Assembly: GCF_002950945.1 (NCBI RefSeq)
Contig: NZ_CP012673.1
Coordinates: forward strand, 10,864,501 to 10,928,500
Length of the DNA stretch: 64,000 nucleotides
Origin: Sorangium cellulosum
GTDB lineage: Bacteria; Myxococcota_A; Polyangia; Polyangiales; Polyangiaceae
Reading direction: 5' to 3'
The notes beneath the pieces are model-generated. The model did no database searches. It was not told where the DNA came from and saw nothing but the letters and a program-made list of their open reading frames with translations. A program made the position numbers and the translations under genes. This document shows, piece after piece, positions 1 to 8,298 of the stretch (position 1 is the stretch's first letter; every line of letters starts with the position of its first letter).

Positions 1-440
1 ACCTCGCGCTGACCGCCTTCCTGCTCGGCGCGTCGACCGGCCTGCACCTCGGCGAGCAGCGCCCGATCTCGCTGAACCTCGGCCTCGGCGGGCTCGTCGG
101 CTCCGTCTCCGCCGCGCGCCGGGGCACCTTCCGCACGGCGCCGCGCCCGGATCACGACAGCGCCGATCCGTACGAGGTCGACGTGTCGCAGCGCCACCTC
201 GCGCTCTCGCTCTATGCCGCCCCCGAGGTGCGCGCCGGCCTGATGCTCGCCGAGCGCCTGGAGGTGTCCGTGGGTGTCCAGGCGATGTTGCTCTTCATGA
301 TCACGCAGCCGACCTGGGACCCGGGGCGAAGCACGGTGACGGCCGCGGGCGACGGCGCGGCCACGTTCCCGGCCGACCCGCTGACGGGGCGAATACTCCT
401 GACGTTCACGCCGAGCCTCGCACTCCGGTACAGGCTCTGA
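1..440 (+). CDS. C-terminal part of a probable outer-membrane beta-barrel protein (truncated by window edge)
   Basis: The reading frame is open from the first bases and ends at TGA 438-440, giving about 145 residues with no start in the window. The visible part alternates short hydrophobic and polar stretches (LALTAFLLGAS, ISLNLGLGGLVGS, RHLALSLYAAPEVRAGL, LEVSVGVQAMLLFM) and closes with LTFTPSLALRYRL. Alternating strands and a terminal aromatic-X-Leu ending are what one expects of an outer-membrane barrel or a surface lipoprotein with a barrel-like domain. No specific family is recognised. A GTG at 183 could be read as a start, but the upstream codons look equally coding, so this is most likely the tail of a longer gene. 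Confidence 0.6.
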   Translation, partial: LALTAFLLGASTGLHLGEQRPISLNLGLGGLVGSVSAARRGTFRTAPRPDHDSADPYEVDVSQRHLALSLYAAPEVRAGLMLAERLEVSVGVQAMLLFMITQPTWDPGRSTVTAAGDGAATFPADPLTGRILLTFTPSLALRYRL

Positions 441-588
441 CTCGGGGCCTCCTCCGCCGCCGGACCGCCGCGAGCGGTCGAGGGCGCGCGAGTCGCTGAC
501 CGCCTCCCCTGGCGAGCGCGGCCGCGCGCCGCCGGCTACCGCGCGCCGACTTGTGATAGTGCTCGTCGTGCCCGGGGGGGAGAAAGCC

Positions 589-1278
589 ATGATCATGTCC
601 GAGTCGAAGCTCGCAGCGCCGCAGATGGTCATCGACAGCCGCATGCTCTACTCGAGCTGGGTCCCCGCGGATCCGGGCGCCGCCGCCGCGCTCCTGCCGA
701 ACGGGATCAGGCCCGCCGCGAACAGGGCCATTTACATGAACCAGTACGTGGTCGACAGGCCGGAGCAGACCTCCGGCTTCGGGGACTACTCGCTGACCTA
801 CCTCGGCCTGGATCTCGCGGACCACACGACGCCGGACGGCTCGGCCCCGGCCCGCTTCTTCACGCACTACTTCAACTCCTCGGAGGCCGTGCGCCGGTAC
901 GTGGCCGAGCGCGGCGTGCCGGCGTCGCCGGGGACGACGACGCTCGAGCTGCACGGCAAGGAGCTCGTGGCGACGACGACGGTGGACGGCGTGCCCATCA
1001 TCCGCACGACGGCCCGCGTGGGCAACAAGATCGCGACGGTCGCGCGCGGACACCTCACCTACGTGACGAAGGTGGGAGATCGGCTGGTGGCGGGCAACTA
1101 CCCCTTCATCGCGGACATGGCCGATCCCTACGAGCTCCTGTCCATCGAGTTCCTCGCGAAGGATCATCCGGTGTACGCGCTGCGGCCCGGCAGCCCGCTG
1201 GAGGTGGTGAAGACCGCCTCGTGGCACGCGCCGCGCAGCTCGTTCGTCTATCCGGGCGGCGAGCGCGACCTCCTCTGA
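589..1278 (+). CDS. acetoacetate decarboxylase-like superfamily protein
   Basis: About 229 residues. The N-terminal part (LYSSWVPADPGAAAALLP) and the central stretch with a Gly-Asp-Tyr segment (GFGDYSLTYLGLDL) resemble the acetoacetate decarboxylase (ADC) fold, whose members include decarboxylases and aldolase/dehydratases of unrelated pathways. I do not see the classical catalytic Lys-Lys pair of solventogenic ADC, so decarboxylase activity should not be assumed. ATG 589 is preferred because a G-rich Shine-Dalgarno (GGGGGGAG) sits 7-14 bp upstream; an in-frame GTG at 553 lacks one. It stands alone on the plus strand and is followed by a GC hairpin at 1306-1329. Family assignment is moderate; the substrate is unknown. 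Confidence 0.55.
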   Translation: MIMSESKLAAPQMVIDSRMLYSSWVPADPGAAAALLPNGIRPAANRAIYMNQYVVDRPEQTSGFGDYSLTYLGLDLADHTTPDGSAPARFFTHYFNSSEAVRRYVAERGVPASPGTTTLELHGKELVATTTVDGVPIIRTTARVGNKIATVARGHLTYVTKVGDRLVAGNYPFIADMADPYELLSIEFLAKDHPVYALRPGSPLEVVKTASWHAPRSSFVYPGGERDLL

Positions 1279-1305
1279 CACGCTCCTTGCGCGCGAGAGG
1301 CGAGG

Positions 1306-1329
1306 AGGCGCCCGCGCGGGCGGGCGCCT
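1306..1329. terminator. GC-rich hairpin after the ADC-like gene
   Basis: Perfect 8-bp stem AGGCGCCC / GGGCGCCT with an 8-nt loop, starting 28 bp after the stop codon at 1278. There is no clear T-tract, so it may be a factor-assisted or weak terminator. Confidence 0.4.
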
Positions 1330-1563
1330 GGGCACGGCGCTCGCCCGCCCCTCTCTCTACGTTTTCCCTCCGCGCCCGCCGCGCCGCCGCGGTTCCTCTT
1401 CTCTCCGCTCTCGCCGGACTCTCCTCTCGCCACAATGCCTCTTCTCGGGCTTCGCGGCGGGCCGGGCGCGCGGCTCGTTCGTGCACAATGGCGCGCGCGG
1501 TACGCGGGTTGCTCCGAGGCCCCACGGCCGCGACGGCGGCCGCACCTGGAAGGGAGAGAAGGA

Positions 1564-2094
1564 ATGAACCAACTGACTCGATTCGGGGCCCTCTCGGTTG
1601 TCCTGTCGTTCGTGGTGTGGGCTGACAGCGGCGCGTCCGCTGCGCCGATACCCGCCGCCGTGAGCAGCAAGGAGCTCAAGGATCTCACGACCGCGGACGT
1701 GGAGTCGACATGCCAGTCGCTCACGGCGCGGGTGACGCTCTCCAAGGAGGACGCTTGCGAGCTCGCCGGCGTCGTGTGGTCCGCTTTCGGACAGACGTGC
1801 GCCTCGGTGAAGGAAAAATGCATGACCGAGCCCGAGCAGACGCGCGACAGCCAGGCCGCGGACACGAGCTGCCTGCCCGTGGCCGAGCTGCGCGACGGCT
1901 GCACCGCGACCATCGCCGAGTACGAGGTGTGCCTGCTCGCCCACGCCGATCGGCTCCGGGCGCTCACGTGCGACTCCGCCCTGGACTCGCTCGAGACGCC
2001 GGTTCAGGCGTGCGAGGTCGTCATGCGGAAATGCCCGGCGCTCGCCACCCCGCCCGAGGACGAAGGGGAGGAACAGGGGGCCGAACAGCCCTGA
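1564..2094 (+). CDS. secreted cysteine-rich protein of unknown function
   Basis: A 176-residue protein starting at ATG 1564, preceded by a strong Shine-Dalgarno (GGGAGAAGGA). Residues 1-27 form a signal peptide (MNQLTRF, hydrophobic GALSVVLSFVVW, then SGASAAPIP with an Ala-X-Ala cleavage site). The mature part has ten cysteines in an evenly spaced, mostly helical pattern (TCQSL, DACEL, TCASV, KCMTE, SCLPV, GCTAT, VCLLA, TCDSA, ACEVV, KCPAL), suggesting up to five disulfides, and an acidic tail. Similar small cysteine-rich secreted proteins are common in myxobacteria, but I recognise no characterised family. It converges with the propeller gene, whose stop lies 12 bp away. Confidence 0.75.
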   Translation: MNQLTRFGALSVVLSFVVWADSGASAAPIPAAVSSKELKDLTTADVESTCQSLTARVTLSKEDACELAGVVWSAFGQTCASVKEKCMTEPEQTRDSQAADTSCLPVAELRDGCTATIAEYEVCLLAHADRLRALTCDSALDSLETPVQACEVVMRKCPALATPPEDEGEEQGAEQP

Positions 2095-2106
2095 GCGCGG
2101 CCGCGC

Positions 2107-3117
2107 TCACTTCGGGAGCGACATGACCGTCCCCGCCTCGGTCGTGTGCGCGAGGTTCGCCCAGTAGACGTGCTCGTCGTCGAGCGCGATGGCGATCGGC
2201 TGCGCCAGATCCGAGGCCAGCGTCTTCGGCTTGCCCCCCTCGAGGCGCACCCGCATCACGGATCCGTTGTCCGCGTCCGTCGAGCCCATGTTCGTCCAGT
2301 ACACGTGTTTGTCGTCCACGGCGATGCGGAACGGGGTGTCCTGCTCGTCGGCCAGCACGGCCAGCCCCGTGCCGTCGGTGCGCATCCTCATCACCTTTCC
2401 GTCGCCGGCGCCCGTGCCCATGTTGGCGAAGTAGATGACCCCGTCGCGCACGGCGATACCCGTCATCCCCGGCGCCACGGCCGCCGGCGGGATCACCTGC
2501 GCCGCGGCGCCTCCCCCCGCCGGGATCTTCATCACCTGGCCGCCGGCGAAGTTGGTCCAGTAAAGGACATGCCGGTACAGGCCGATCCCGGCCGGGTTCT
2601 GCTCCGTCGCGAGCGTCGTCACGGGGCCGCCGTCCACGGGCACCGCCATGACGTTGTCGGTCATGAAATTGTAGAATGAAACGAAATACACCCGCTCGGG
2701 GTCGACGGCGAGGCTCGCGAGGTATTGCATGTCGGGCACGAGCACCGTCGGTGTGCCGCCGGTCTTCGCGATCTTCCGGACCGACCCGCCGCCGGAGAAG
2801 CCATAACACGTCCAGAAGACGTGGGTCGCGTCCGCGGCGACGCCGTTCGGCTGGTATTCGTTCGGCGCGAGCACGACCGGCGCACCTCCGCACTTCTCCA
2901 GCGCCATGATCGCGCCGCGGGGCGAGCGGGGCGAGCGGGGCGAGCGGGGTGAAGACGGATCGCTCACGGCGCGCTCGACCGGCGCGCGCAGGCGCTCCGC
3001 GGCGGCCGTGTCGAAGAACGGATCCTCTCCGTAATTGGCCCAGTAGATGTGCGTTGCGGTCGCGGTCATGCCGTACGGCCGGTTCTGGTTCGACGCCAGG
3101 ATCTTCGGTTCCTTCAT
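2107..3117 (-). CDS. seven-bladed YWTD/NHL-like beta-propeller protein
   Basis: A 336-residue protein with about seven repeats each carrying a Tyr-Trp/Phe-Thr/Ala-Asn signature (HIYWANYG, HVFWTCYG, VYFVSFYN, LYWTNFAGG, IYFANMGTG, HVYWTNMG, HVYWANLA). This is the signature of YWTD/DUF5050-type six- or seven-bladed propellers, which usually act as binding scaffolds rather than enzymes. There is no signal peptide from ATG 3117, which has GGAG about 10 bp upstream; a longer N-terminal extension is open but looks non-coding. An insert of repeated Ser-Pro-Arg between blades 1 and 2 comes from three 9-bp repeats at 2919-2945. It is divergent from the YcaO gene (268-bp gap), so a shared promoter region is possible. 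Confidence 0.7.
   Translation of the reverse strand: MKEPKILASNQNRPYGMTATATHIYWANYGEDPFFDTAAAERLRAPVERAVSDPSSPRSPRSPRSPRGAIMALEKCGGAPVVLAPNEYQPNGVAADATHVFWTCYGFSGGGSVRKIAKTGGTPTVLVPDMQYLASLAVDPERVYFVSFYNFMTDNVMAVPVDGGPVTTLATEQNPAGIGLYRHVLYWTNFAGGQVMKIPAGGGAAAQVIPPAAVAPGMTGIAVRDGVIYFANMGTGAGDGKVMRMRTDGTGLAVLADEQDTPFRIAVDDKHVYWTNMGSTDADNGSVMRVRLEGGKPKTLASDLAQPIAIALDDEHVYWANLAHTTEAGTVMSLPK
2919..2945. repeat. three tandem 9-bp repeats inside the propeller gene
   Basis: GGGGCGAGC occurs three times in tandem at 2919, 2928 and 2937. The unit is a multiple of three, so it only lengthens a Ser-Pro-Arg run in the encoded protein. Confidence 0.85.
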
Positions 3118-3385
3118 GCTCTCACTCCGTCTGCAAAACCCCCGGTGGACCGTACCGCTCTGCGCAGGCTCCGGGAAGCCGGCCTGGACGCGCGCGGAAT
3201 CGAGGAGGCAGCGGCCTCGATCCGGGCAGCGGCCAGCGACGATCGCGCCGCGGGCGCGCGGGCCAGCGCGCGCTTTGTCATGGCCTGCCGTCGGGTTAGG
3301 CTGCGCCGCGCCGGAGGTGATCGGCGCTCGCGGCGGGCCGCGGAGAATTGCCGCCGCGGCCCGGCCGACGCCCCGTGGAGGCGCA

Positions 3386-5584
3386 ATGAACCGGGTCCTT
3401 TGCTTCAAGCGACACCTGCGCCCCGAGCGCGCCGGGGACGATCTCGTGCTGCTGCTCGGCGAGCGCGAGCAGTTCCTGCTGAAGGGCCGCGCCTACGCGC
3501 TGCTCGCGCCGCTGCTCGACGGGCGGCGCACCGTGCTCGAGCTCATCGCGGCGCTCGCCGATAAGGTCTCCGCGGCGGAGGTGGCGTATGCGCTCTCCCG
3601 GCTCGAGGAGCGGGGTTACCTCGTCGAGGCCGCGCCCGGTGAGCCGCCGGAGGCCGCCGCGTTCTGGGAGGCGGCCGGCGTCGCCGGCCCCGGGGCGGCG
3701 CGCCGCCTGGGCGACGCCGCGGTGGCGGTGCAGGCCGTCGGCGGCGAGGACCCGGGGCCGCTCTGCGCGGCGCTCGCCGAGGCCGGCCTCGCGCTGCGGG
3801 ACGACGCGCCGCTCTGCGCGCTCGTCGTCGGCGACTACCTCGATCCGGCGCTCGAGGGGTGGAACCGCGAGGCGCGGGCCCGCGGCGTCCGCTGGCTGCC
3901 GGTCAAGCCGTCGGGCGCGGTGGCGTGGGCAGGCCCGCTGTTCCGGCCCGATCGCGGGCCTTGCTGGGCGTGCCTCGCCGAGCGGCTGCGCCACAACCGC
4001 CCGGTGGAGCGGTTCGTCCTGCGGCGCACCGGGGCGCGCGGCCCCCTCACCCCGCCCCGGGCCGCTACGCCCGCGAGCCTCGGCGCCGCGGCGCGCCTCG
4101 CCGCGCTCGCGCTCGCGCGGGCGATCACGTCGGGCGATCGCGGCCCGCTCGACGACCAGCTGCTGACGCTCGATCTCGCGCAGCACCACACCGAGGCACA
4201 CGCGGTCGTGCGGCGGCCACAGTGCCCCGAGTGCGGCGATCCCGGGCTGACGCGCCGGCGCATGCTCGAGCCGGTCGCGCTCGCGCCGCGGCCGAAGCGG
4301 TTCACGGAGGACGGGGGGCACCGCACGCTCACGCCCGCGGAGACGCTGGCGCGGCTCGCGCCGCAGATCAGCCGGCTCACGGGGGTGATCAGCAGCTCGG
4401 GCCCGCTCGGCGGCGCCGATCACCCGTTATGCCCGGTGTACGGCGCCTCCTACGCCGCGTGCCCCGCCACGGACGCGCCGTCCCCCGACGTGTTCGAGCG
4501 GCGCGGCAACGGCAAGGGCCGCACCGCCGCGCAGGCCCACGCGAGCGCGCTCTGCGAGGCCATCGAGCGCTACAGCGCCGTCTTCCAGGGCGACGAGCCG
4601 CGCCGGTCGGCCCGCCTCGCCGATCTCGGTGGCGAGGCCGTCCACCCGGCCGCGCTGCTCGGGATCAGCGAACGGCAGCACCACGCGCGGGACGTGTGGA
4701 ACACGCGTATCGCGGACCCCTCGCACCACCTGCCGCAGCCGTTCGACGAGCAGGCGGAGATCGACTGGACGCCGGCGTGGTCGCTGACGCACGACGAGCG
4801 GAGATACCTGCCCACGGCGTACTGCTACATCGATCCTCCGAGGGCGTCGGACCGCCGGTTCTTCTCCTTCAACACGAACGGGCACGCCGCCGGCAACTGC
4901 CTCGAAGAGGCCGTGCTGCAAGGGTTCCTGGAGCTCGTGGAGCGGGACGCGTTCGCGCTCTGGTGGTACAACCGGGCCCCGCGCCCGGGGGTGGATCTCG
5001 CGGGGTTCGACGAGCCCTACCTCGTCCAGCTCGAGGCGCATTATCGATCGCTCGGCCTTCGCGCCTGGGTGCTCGACCTGACCACCGACCTCGAGATCCC
5101 TGCCTTCGCCGCCATCGCCCGGAGCGCGCAAGGCGACCTCTGGTCGGTGGGGTTCGGGTGCCACCTCGAGGCCCGGCTCGGCGTGCAGCGGGCGCTCACC
5201 GAGCTGAACCAGCTGCTCGCCCTCGAGGGCCGCGTGCCGCCGCCGTGGGACACGTCGGCGCTCGGCGACGCGGCGTTCCTCCTGCCGGACGGCGCGGCGC
5301 CGGCGCGGACCTCGCGCGATTACCCCGGCGCCGCGCGCGACGATCTCCGCGACGACGTGCTCTCGTGCGTGGAGCGCGCGGCGCGCGCGGGCCTGGAGAC
5401 GATCGTGCTCGATCAGACCCGGCCGGACACGGGCCTCTGCGCGGTGAAGGTGGTCGTGCCCGGCCTGCGGCACTTCAGGCCGCAGCTCGCGCCCGGGCGG
5501 CTGTACGACGTGCCCGTGCGCCTGGGCTGGCTGGAGCGACCGAGGACGGAGGAGGAGATGAATCCGGCGCTGCTCTACATGTAG
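3386..5584 (+). CDS. fused E1-like/leader-binding and YcaO cyclodehydratase (TOMM biosynthesis)
   Basis: A 732-residue protein from ATG 3386 (Shine-Dalgarno GTGGAGG). Residues ~1-85 look like a winged-helix leader-recognition region (FLLKGRAYALLAPLLDG). Residues ~90-300 form a degenerate ThiF/E1-like domain with two zinc-type pairs, CWAC (~192-195) and CPEC (~279-282). The rest is a YcaO domain with the ATP/Mg-binding acidic signatures ASALCEAIERYS (~385) and EEAVLQGFLELVERDAF (~506). YcaO proteins use ATP to cyclise Cys/Ser/Thr in precursor peptides to azolines. This matches the fused C-D architecture of TOMM/bacteriocin cyclodehydratases. The C-terminus (MNPALLYM) lacks the PxPxP tail seen in some family members. 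No precursor or dehydrogenase is adjacent; the only candidate substrate in the window is the peptide at 29140-29532. Confidence 0.85.
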   Translation: MNRVLCFKRHLRPERAGDDLVLLLGEREQFLLKGRAYALLAPLLDGRRTVLELIAALADKVSAAEVAYALSRLEERGYLVEAAPGEPPEAAAFWEAAGVAGPGAARRLGDAAVAVQAVGGEDPGPLCAALAEAGLALRDDAPLCALVVGDYLDPALEGWNREARARGVRWLPVKPSGAVAWAGPLFRPDRGPCWACLAERLRHNRPVERFVLRRTGARGPLTPPRAATPASLGAAARLAALALARAITSGDRGPLDDQLLTLDLAQHHTEAHAVVRRPQCPECGDPGLTRRRMLEPVALAPRPKRFTEDGGHRTLTPAETLARLAPQISRLTGVISSSGPLGGADHPLCPVYGASYAACPATDAPSPDVFERRGNGKGRTAAQAHASALCEAIERYSAVFQGDEPRRSARLADLGGEAVHPAALLGISERQHHARDVWNTRIADPSHHLPQPFDEQAEIDWTPAWSLTHDERRYLPTAYCYIDPPRASDRRFFSFNTNGHAAGNCLEEAVLQGFLELVERDAFALWWYNRAPRPGVDLAGFDEPYLVQLEAHYRSLGLRAWVLDLTTDLEIPAFAAIARSAQGDLWSVGFGCHLEARLGVQRALTELNQLLALEGRVPPPWDTSALGDAAFLLPDGAAPARTSRDYPGAARDDLRDDVLSCVERAARAGLETIVLDQTRPDTGLCAVKVVVPGLRHFRPQLAPGRLYDVPVRLGWLERPRTEEEMNPALLYM

Positions 5585-5610
5585 ACGAGCACGCCGGATG
5601 TCGACGAGCG

Positions 5611-5647
5611 CCCCGGCGCGAGCTCGCGGGCCGTCGAGGCGCCGGGG
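5611..5647. terminator. putative bidirectional hairpin between convergent genes
   Basis: A 9-bp GC stem (5611-5619 with 5639-5647, CCCCGGCGC/GCGCCGGGG) with a 19-nt loop sits in the 74-bp gap between the stop codons of the YcaO gene and the roadblock-like gene. There is no T-tract on either side. Confidence 0.35.
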
Positions 5648-5658
5648 GGCCGAGCGGC

Positions 5659-6033
5659 TCAGCGCGCGTACGCCTGCGCGATGGTCTCGATCATCCGCGG
5701 GATGGCCACGGAGATCAGGATCCCGAGGTTCGCCCGCTTGTTGTCCACCAGCATGCCCTGGAGCAGCTTCCCGTGGTTGAGCACCACCACGGTGTGGTTG
5801 CCCGCCATGTCGAGCATGTAGTACCGCCCGAGCGGCGGGAAGTTCGAGTCGCGAAGGGAGGTGTCCAGCTCCTCGGTGATGCGCGTGAAGAGGGCCACCG
5901 CCACCGGCTGCTGGTTGAAGCCGGCGAGCGACAGGCCCGCCGCGCGTTCCCAGATGTCGGTGGCCAGCAGCCCATCGCGGAGGATGTTGCGGAGATCATG
6001 GACTGCGGCCTCGAGGACTTTGGTGTCGATCAT
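5659..6033 (-). CDS. roadblock/LC7-like small protein
   Basis: 124 residues, last gene of the five-gene minus-strand operon. An N-terminal amphipathic helix (VLEAAVHDLRNILRD) is followed by alternating beta-rich segments (GLSLAGFNQQPVAVAL, RYYMLDMAGNHTVVVL, GILISVAIP) and a C-terminal helix. This is the size and order of roadblock/LC7 proteins, which in myxobacteria act as partners or GAPs of Ras-like GTPases and are common near motility and polarity ATPases. It starts 52 bp after the second roadblock-like gene. No GTPase is encoded in the operon; the ParA/MinD ATPase three genes upstream is the likely partner class. Assignment rests on fold-like pattern and context. Confidence 0.55.
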   Translation of the reverse strand: MIDTKVLEAAVHDLRNILRDGLLATDIWERAAGLSLAGFNQQPVAVALFTRITEELDTSLRDSNFPPLGRYYMLDMAGNHTVVVLNHGKLLQGMLVDNKRANLGILISVAIPRMIETIAQAYAR

Positions 6034-6084
6034 CGTGCTTCCGTCGCTCCTGGGCGCGCGCGCCCGCCTTGAAAACCCGGATTG

Positions 6085-6645
6085 TTACAGCCCGCGCACG
6101 GTCGTCTCGAGCGCCTCCTTGAGCTGCTCGAACGCCCGCGTGGAGAGAGCCTCGTCGCCCACGGTCCCGAGGCAGAAGCCGCCGCGCGCCGTGCGCGTCT
6201 CGACCCAGGACATCATCTGCGCGCCCAGCCAGAGCGCGCCCGCCGTGGCGTCGACGCCGGGGATGGTGCGGACGCCGACCAGCGCCGAGAGCAGCGGGCC
6301 CACGAGGGACACGTGCGCCTCGGAGATGCCGTGCGCCGCCAGCGTGAGGCCGTTGTCGTCGGCGACGAAGGCGCCCGCACACGCGTGGTGGTCGAGCGTC
6401 CAGGCGACGAGCGCGTCGAGCCGGTCGGCCGGGTTGTCGGAGGTCTGCACGAGGCGCGGCACCTCCTTCGGCGGCTTCGGCGCGGCCTGCGCCGGCGCGG
6501 GCGCCGCCGCCGCCGGCGCGACGGCGCGCGGCGTCCCCATGGCGCTCACGAGCGTCGTTCGCTCGCGCGACCGCGCCGGGGCCACCCGCTCGAGCAGCGA
6601 GCTCACCCGCTGCGCGTCAGTCCACGAGACGGATCGGACCGTCAT
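6085..6645 (-). CDS. roadblock-like protein with proline/alanine-rich N-terminal extension
   Basis: 186 residues. Residues ~1-65 are a low-complexity Ala/Pro linker (APAAAAPAPAQAAPKPP) after a short helix. Residues ~70-186 look like a roadblock domain: helix (ADRLDALVAWTLDH), strand (AGAFVADDNGLTLAAHG), helix (HVSLVGPLLSALVG), strands (GALWLGAQMMSWVET, GFCLGTVGDEAL) and a C-terminal helix. Its start lies inside the ParA-like gene (29-bp overlap), so translation is probably coupled. Having two divergent roadblock-like subunits in one operon suggests a heteromeric platform. Confidence 0.6.
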   Translation of the reverse strand: MTVRSVSWTDAQRVSSLLERVAPARSRERTTLVSAMGTPRAVAPAAAAPAPAQAAPKPPKEVPRLVQTSDNPADRLDALVAWTLDHHACAGAFVADDNGLTLAAHGISEAHVSLVGPLLSALVGVRTIPGVDATAGALWLGAQMMSWVETRTARGGFCLGTVGDEALSTRAFEQLKEALETTVRGL

Positions 6646-7420
6646 TCTCCCCTCCTCCGGTGGTGCCCAGGCGCTCCTCGATCTCGGCCACCAGCTTGTC
6701 GAACACCGCGGCCACCGCCGGCGGGCGGCGGCTGAGCAGGCCGAGCGGCACGCCCGCGCGGCTCGCCTGGAGGAACGTGCTGTCGCGCGGGATCGCCGTG
6801 TCGAAGACCTGATCGCGGTAGAGCGACCAGAGCTCCTCCAGCGCGGCCAGCATCACCGGATCGCGGAACGAGCTCATGGTGCCGACCACGCCGAGCAGCG
6901 AGCAGTCAGAGCCGGCCTCGCGGAGCCGCGCCAGGTGCTCGAGCAGCCGGGGCAGGGCGCGCAGCGCGAGCGGCTCGCACTGCGCCACGGCGATGACGCT
7001 GTCCACCGATTCCATCGCGAGGCGCGACATCCCGCCGAGGCCGGCCGGCGTGTCGAAGAGGACGAGGTCGTAGTCGCGCTCGCCGTGCTCGAGGATGCGC
7101 CGCACGATGTTGGCCTCGCGCGCGTGGACGGAGAAGCGATCCTCGTCGAGCGCGTCGACGGGGCCCATGGGCAGCAGGCTGAGCTCCGCGAGCCGGGTCT
7201 TCACCAGCCCCTCTAGCGGGGGCCCGCCGCGCGCGAGGTTCGCGGCCAGGCCGGCGCGGTCGCTCACGCCGTCGAGCGACATGCCGATGGCGCCCTGGAG
7301 GTCCGTGTCGACGAGGAGGGTCCGCGCGCCTCGGCGCGCGAAGGCGAAGGCGCAGTTGAGCGCCACGGTGGTCTTACCGACTCCGCCCTTCAGGCTGGCG
7401 AATGCGATGGATCGGGTCAT
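6617..7420 (-). CDS. ParA/MinD-family ATPase
   Basis: 267 residues with the deviant Walker A near the N-terminus (ASLKGGVGKTTVALN, signature KGGVGKTT at ~10-17), the Walker A' region (RTLLVDTDLQGA), and a Walker B-like stretch (DYDLVLFDTPAGLGG). ParA/MinD proteins dimerise on ATP and position cargo such as chromosomes, chemoreceptors or motility machines. No ParB or centromere-like repeat is nearby, so plasmid-type partitioning is unlikely; the roadblock and PATAN neighbours suggest positioning or signalling. Start ATG 7420 overlaps the stop of the upstream gene by 4 bp (ATGA). Confidence 0.88.
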   Translation of the reverse strand: MTRSIAFASLKGGVGKTTVALNCAFAFARRGARTLLVDTDLQGAIGMSLDGVSDRAGLAANLARGGPPLEGLVKTRLAELSLLPMGPVDALDEDRFSVHAREANIVRRILEHGERDYDLVLFDTPAGLGGMSRLAMESVDSVIAVAQCEPLALRALPRLLEHLARLREAGSDCSLLGVVGTMSSFRDPVMLAALEELWSLYRDQVFDTAIPRDSTFLQASRAGVPLGLLSRRPPAVAAVFDKLVAEIEERLGTTGGGENDGPIRLVD

Positions 7421-8298
7421 CTTGGGTATCCGAGCTTGCGTAGCTGTTCCAGGTTAGCGCGCACGAGGCTGGAGGCGGGATCGAGCGCCGAGAGGTCGGT
7501 GAGGACGCGGGCCGCCTCGCTGTAGCTGCGCTCCATGAGGAGGCGGCGCGCGTCGGCGTTGAGCTGCTTGATGCGGATCGCCATCTGCTCCGGCGAGGCG
7601 AGCGCGACCTCGAGCCGCCTTGATGAAATTGGCGGCGGCAGCTCCACGCTGCCCTCGTCGATGCGTCGGAGCGAGTCGAGCAGGAGCTCCGACAGGTCCT
7701 TGAAGATGGTGCGCTCCTTCTTCGAGCCCTCGGCCGGGGTGACGCGCACGCGCATCTCCGGGCGGATGAGCCGCGCGAACGCCGCCTCGCCCACGCCGAG
7801 CGCGTCGAACGCCGTCCACACCTTGCCGCGCCGCACCTCGATGACGCCCACGTCCGCGCTGTCGCTGCTGACCACGAGGACGTGAGAGTCGCCGGACATG
7901 CAGATCATCTGCAAGAAATCGACGGGCACGAAGTTCACGCCGAGCGGGGTCGACTGTGCGCCCGCGGCGTGCGCCATGAGGAGGAGCGTCTCCTCGGCGA
8001 TGGGCCGCGTAACCCGCGTGACGTTCGCCGCCCCCGGGACCTCGACGCCCTCGTCCGCGGCGAGCACCAGCCGCGCCGTGCGGCGGAGGAGCTGCGCGAT
8101 CGCGTCCTCCGGCGCGCCCGGGAGCGACGGCGCGTAGATGATGAGCTCCGCGCGCTGCGCGCCCTCGAGGGCATGATCGAGCTCCTCCCAGGTGGCGGCG
8201 CCGAGCAAGCTCACCGGCGTTTGCCCGGCGATGGCGCGGATGCACCGCATGCGCTCGCGCAGGTCGGGATCGGCGACCACGACGATGGGCATCCCCAT
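7417..8298 (-). CDS. receiver-like domain protein with PATAN/DUF4388 domain
   Basis: 293 residues. Residues ~1-120 have receiver-like alternation of hydrophobic strands and helices (PIVVVADPDLRERMRCI, AELIIYAPSLPG, ARLVLAADEGVEVPG). Residues ~125-215 carry a PATAN/DUF4388 signature (FLQMICMSGDSHVLVVSS, DVGVIEVRRGKVWTAFD, GEAAFARLI), a module found mostly in deltaproteobacterial and cyanobacterial signalling proteins. The C-terminus is helical and TPR-like (ADARRLLMERSYSEAARVL). A conserved phosphoacceptor Asp is not certain, so it may be a pseudo-receiver. Start ATG 8298 overlaps the preceding stop (TGATG), which implies coupled translation. Confidence 0.7.
   Translation of the reverse strand: MGMPIVVVADPDLRERMRCIRAIAGQTPVSLLGAATWEELDHALEGAQRAELIIYAPSLPGAPEDAIAQLLRRTARLVLAADEGVEVPGAANVTRVTRPIAEETLLLMAHAAGAQSTPLGVNFVPVDFLQMICMSGDSHVLVVSSDSADVGVIEVRRGKVWTAFDALGVGEAAFARLIRPEMRVRVTPAEGSKKERTIFKDLSELLLDSLRRIDEGSVELPPPISSRRLEVALASPEQMAIRIKQLNADARRLLMERSYSEAARVLTDLSALDPASSLVRANLEQLRKLGYPR

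Noticed and set aside
6617..7420. Plasmid partition locus (ParA)
   Set aside because: No ParB, no centromere-like iterons; neighbours are signalling and roadblock proteins.
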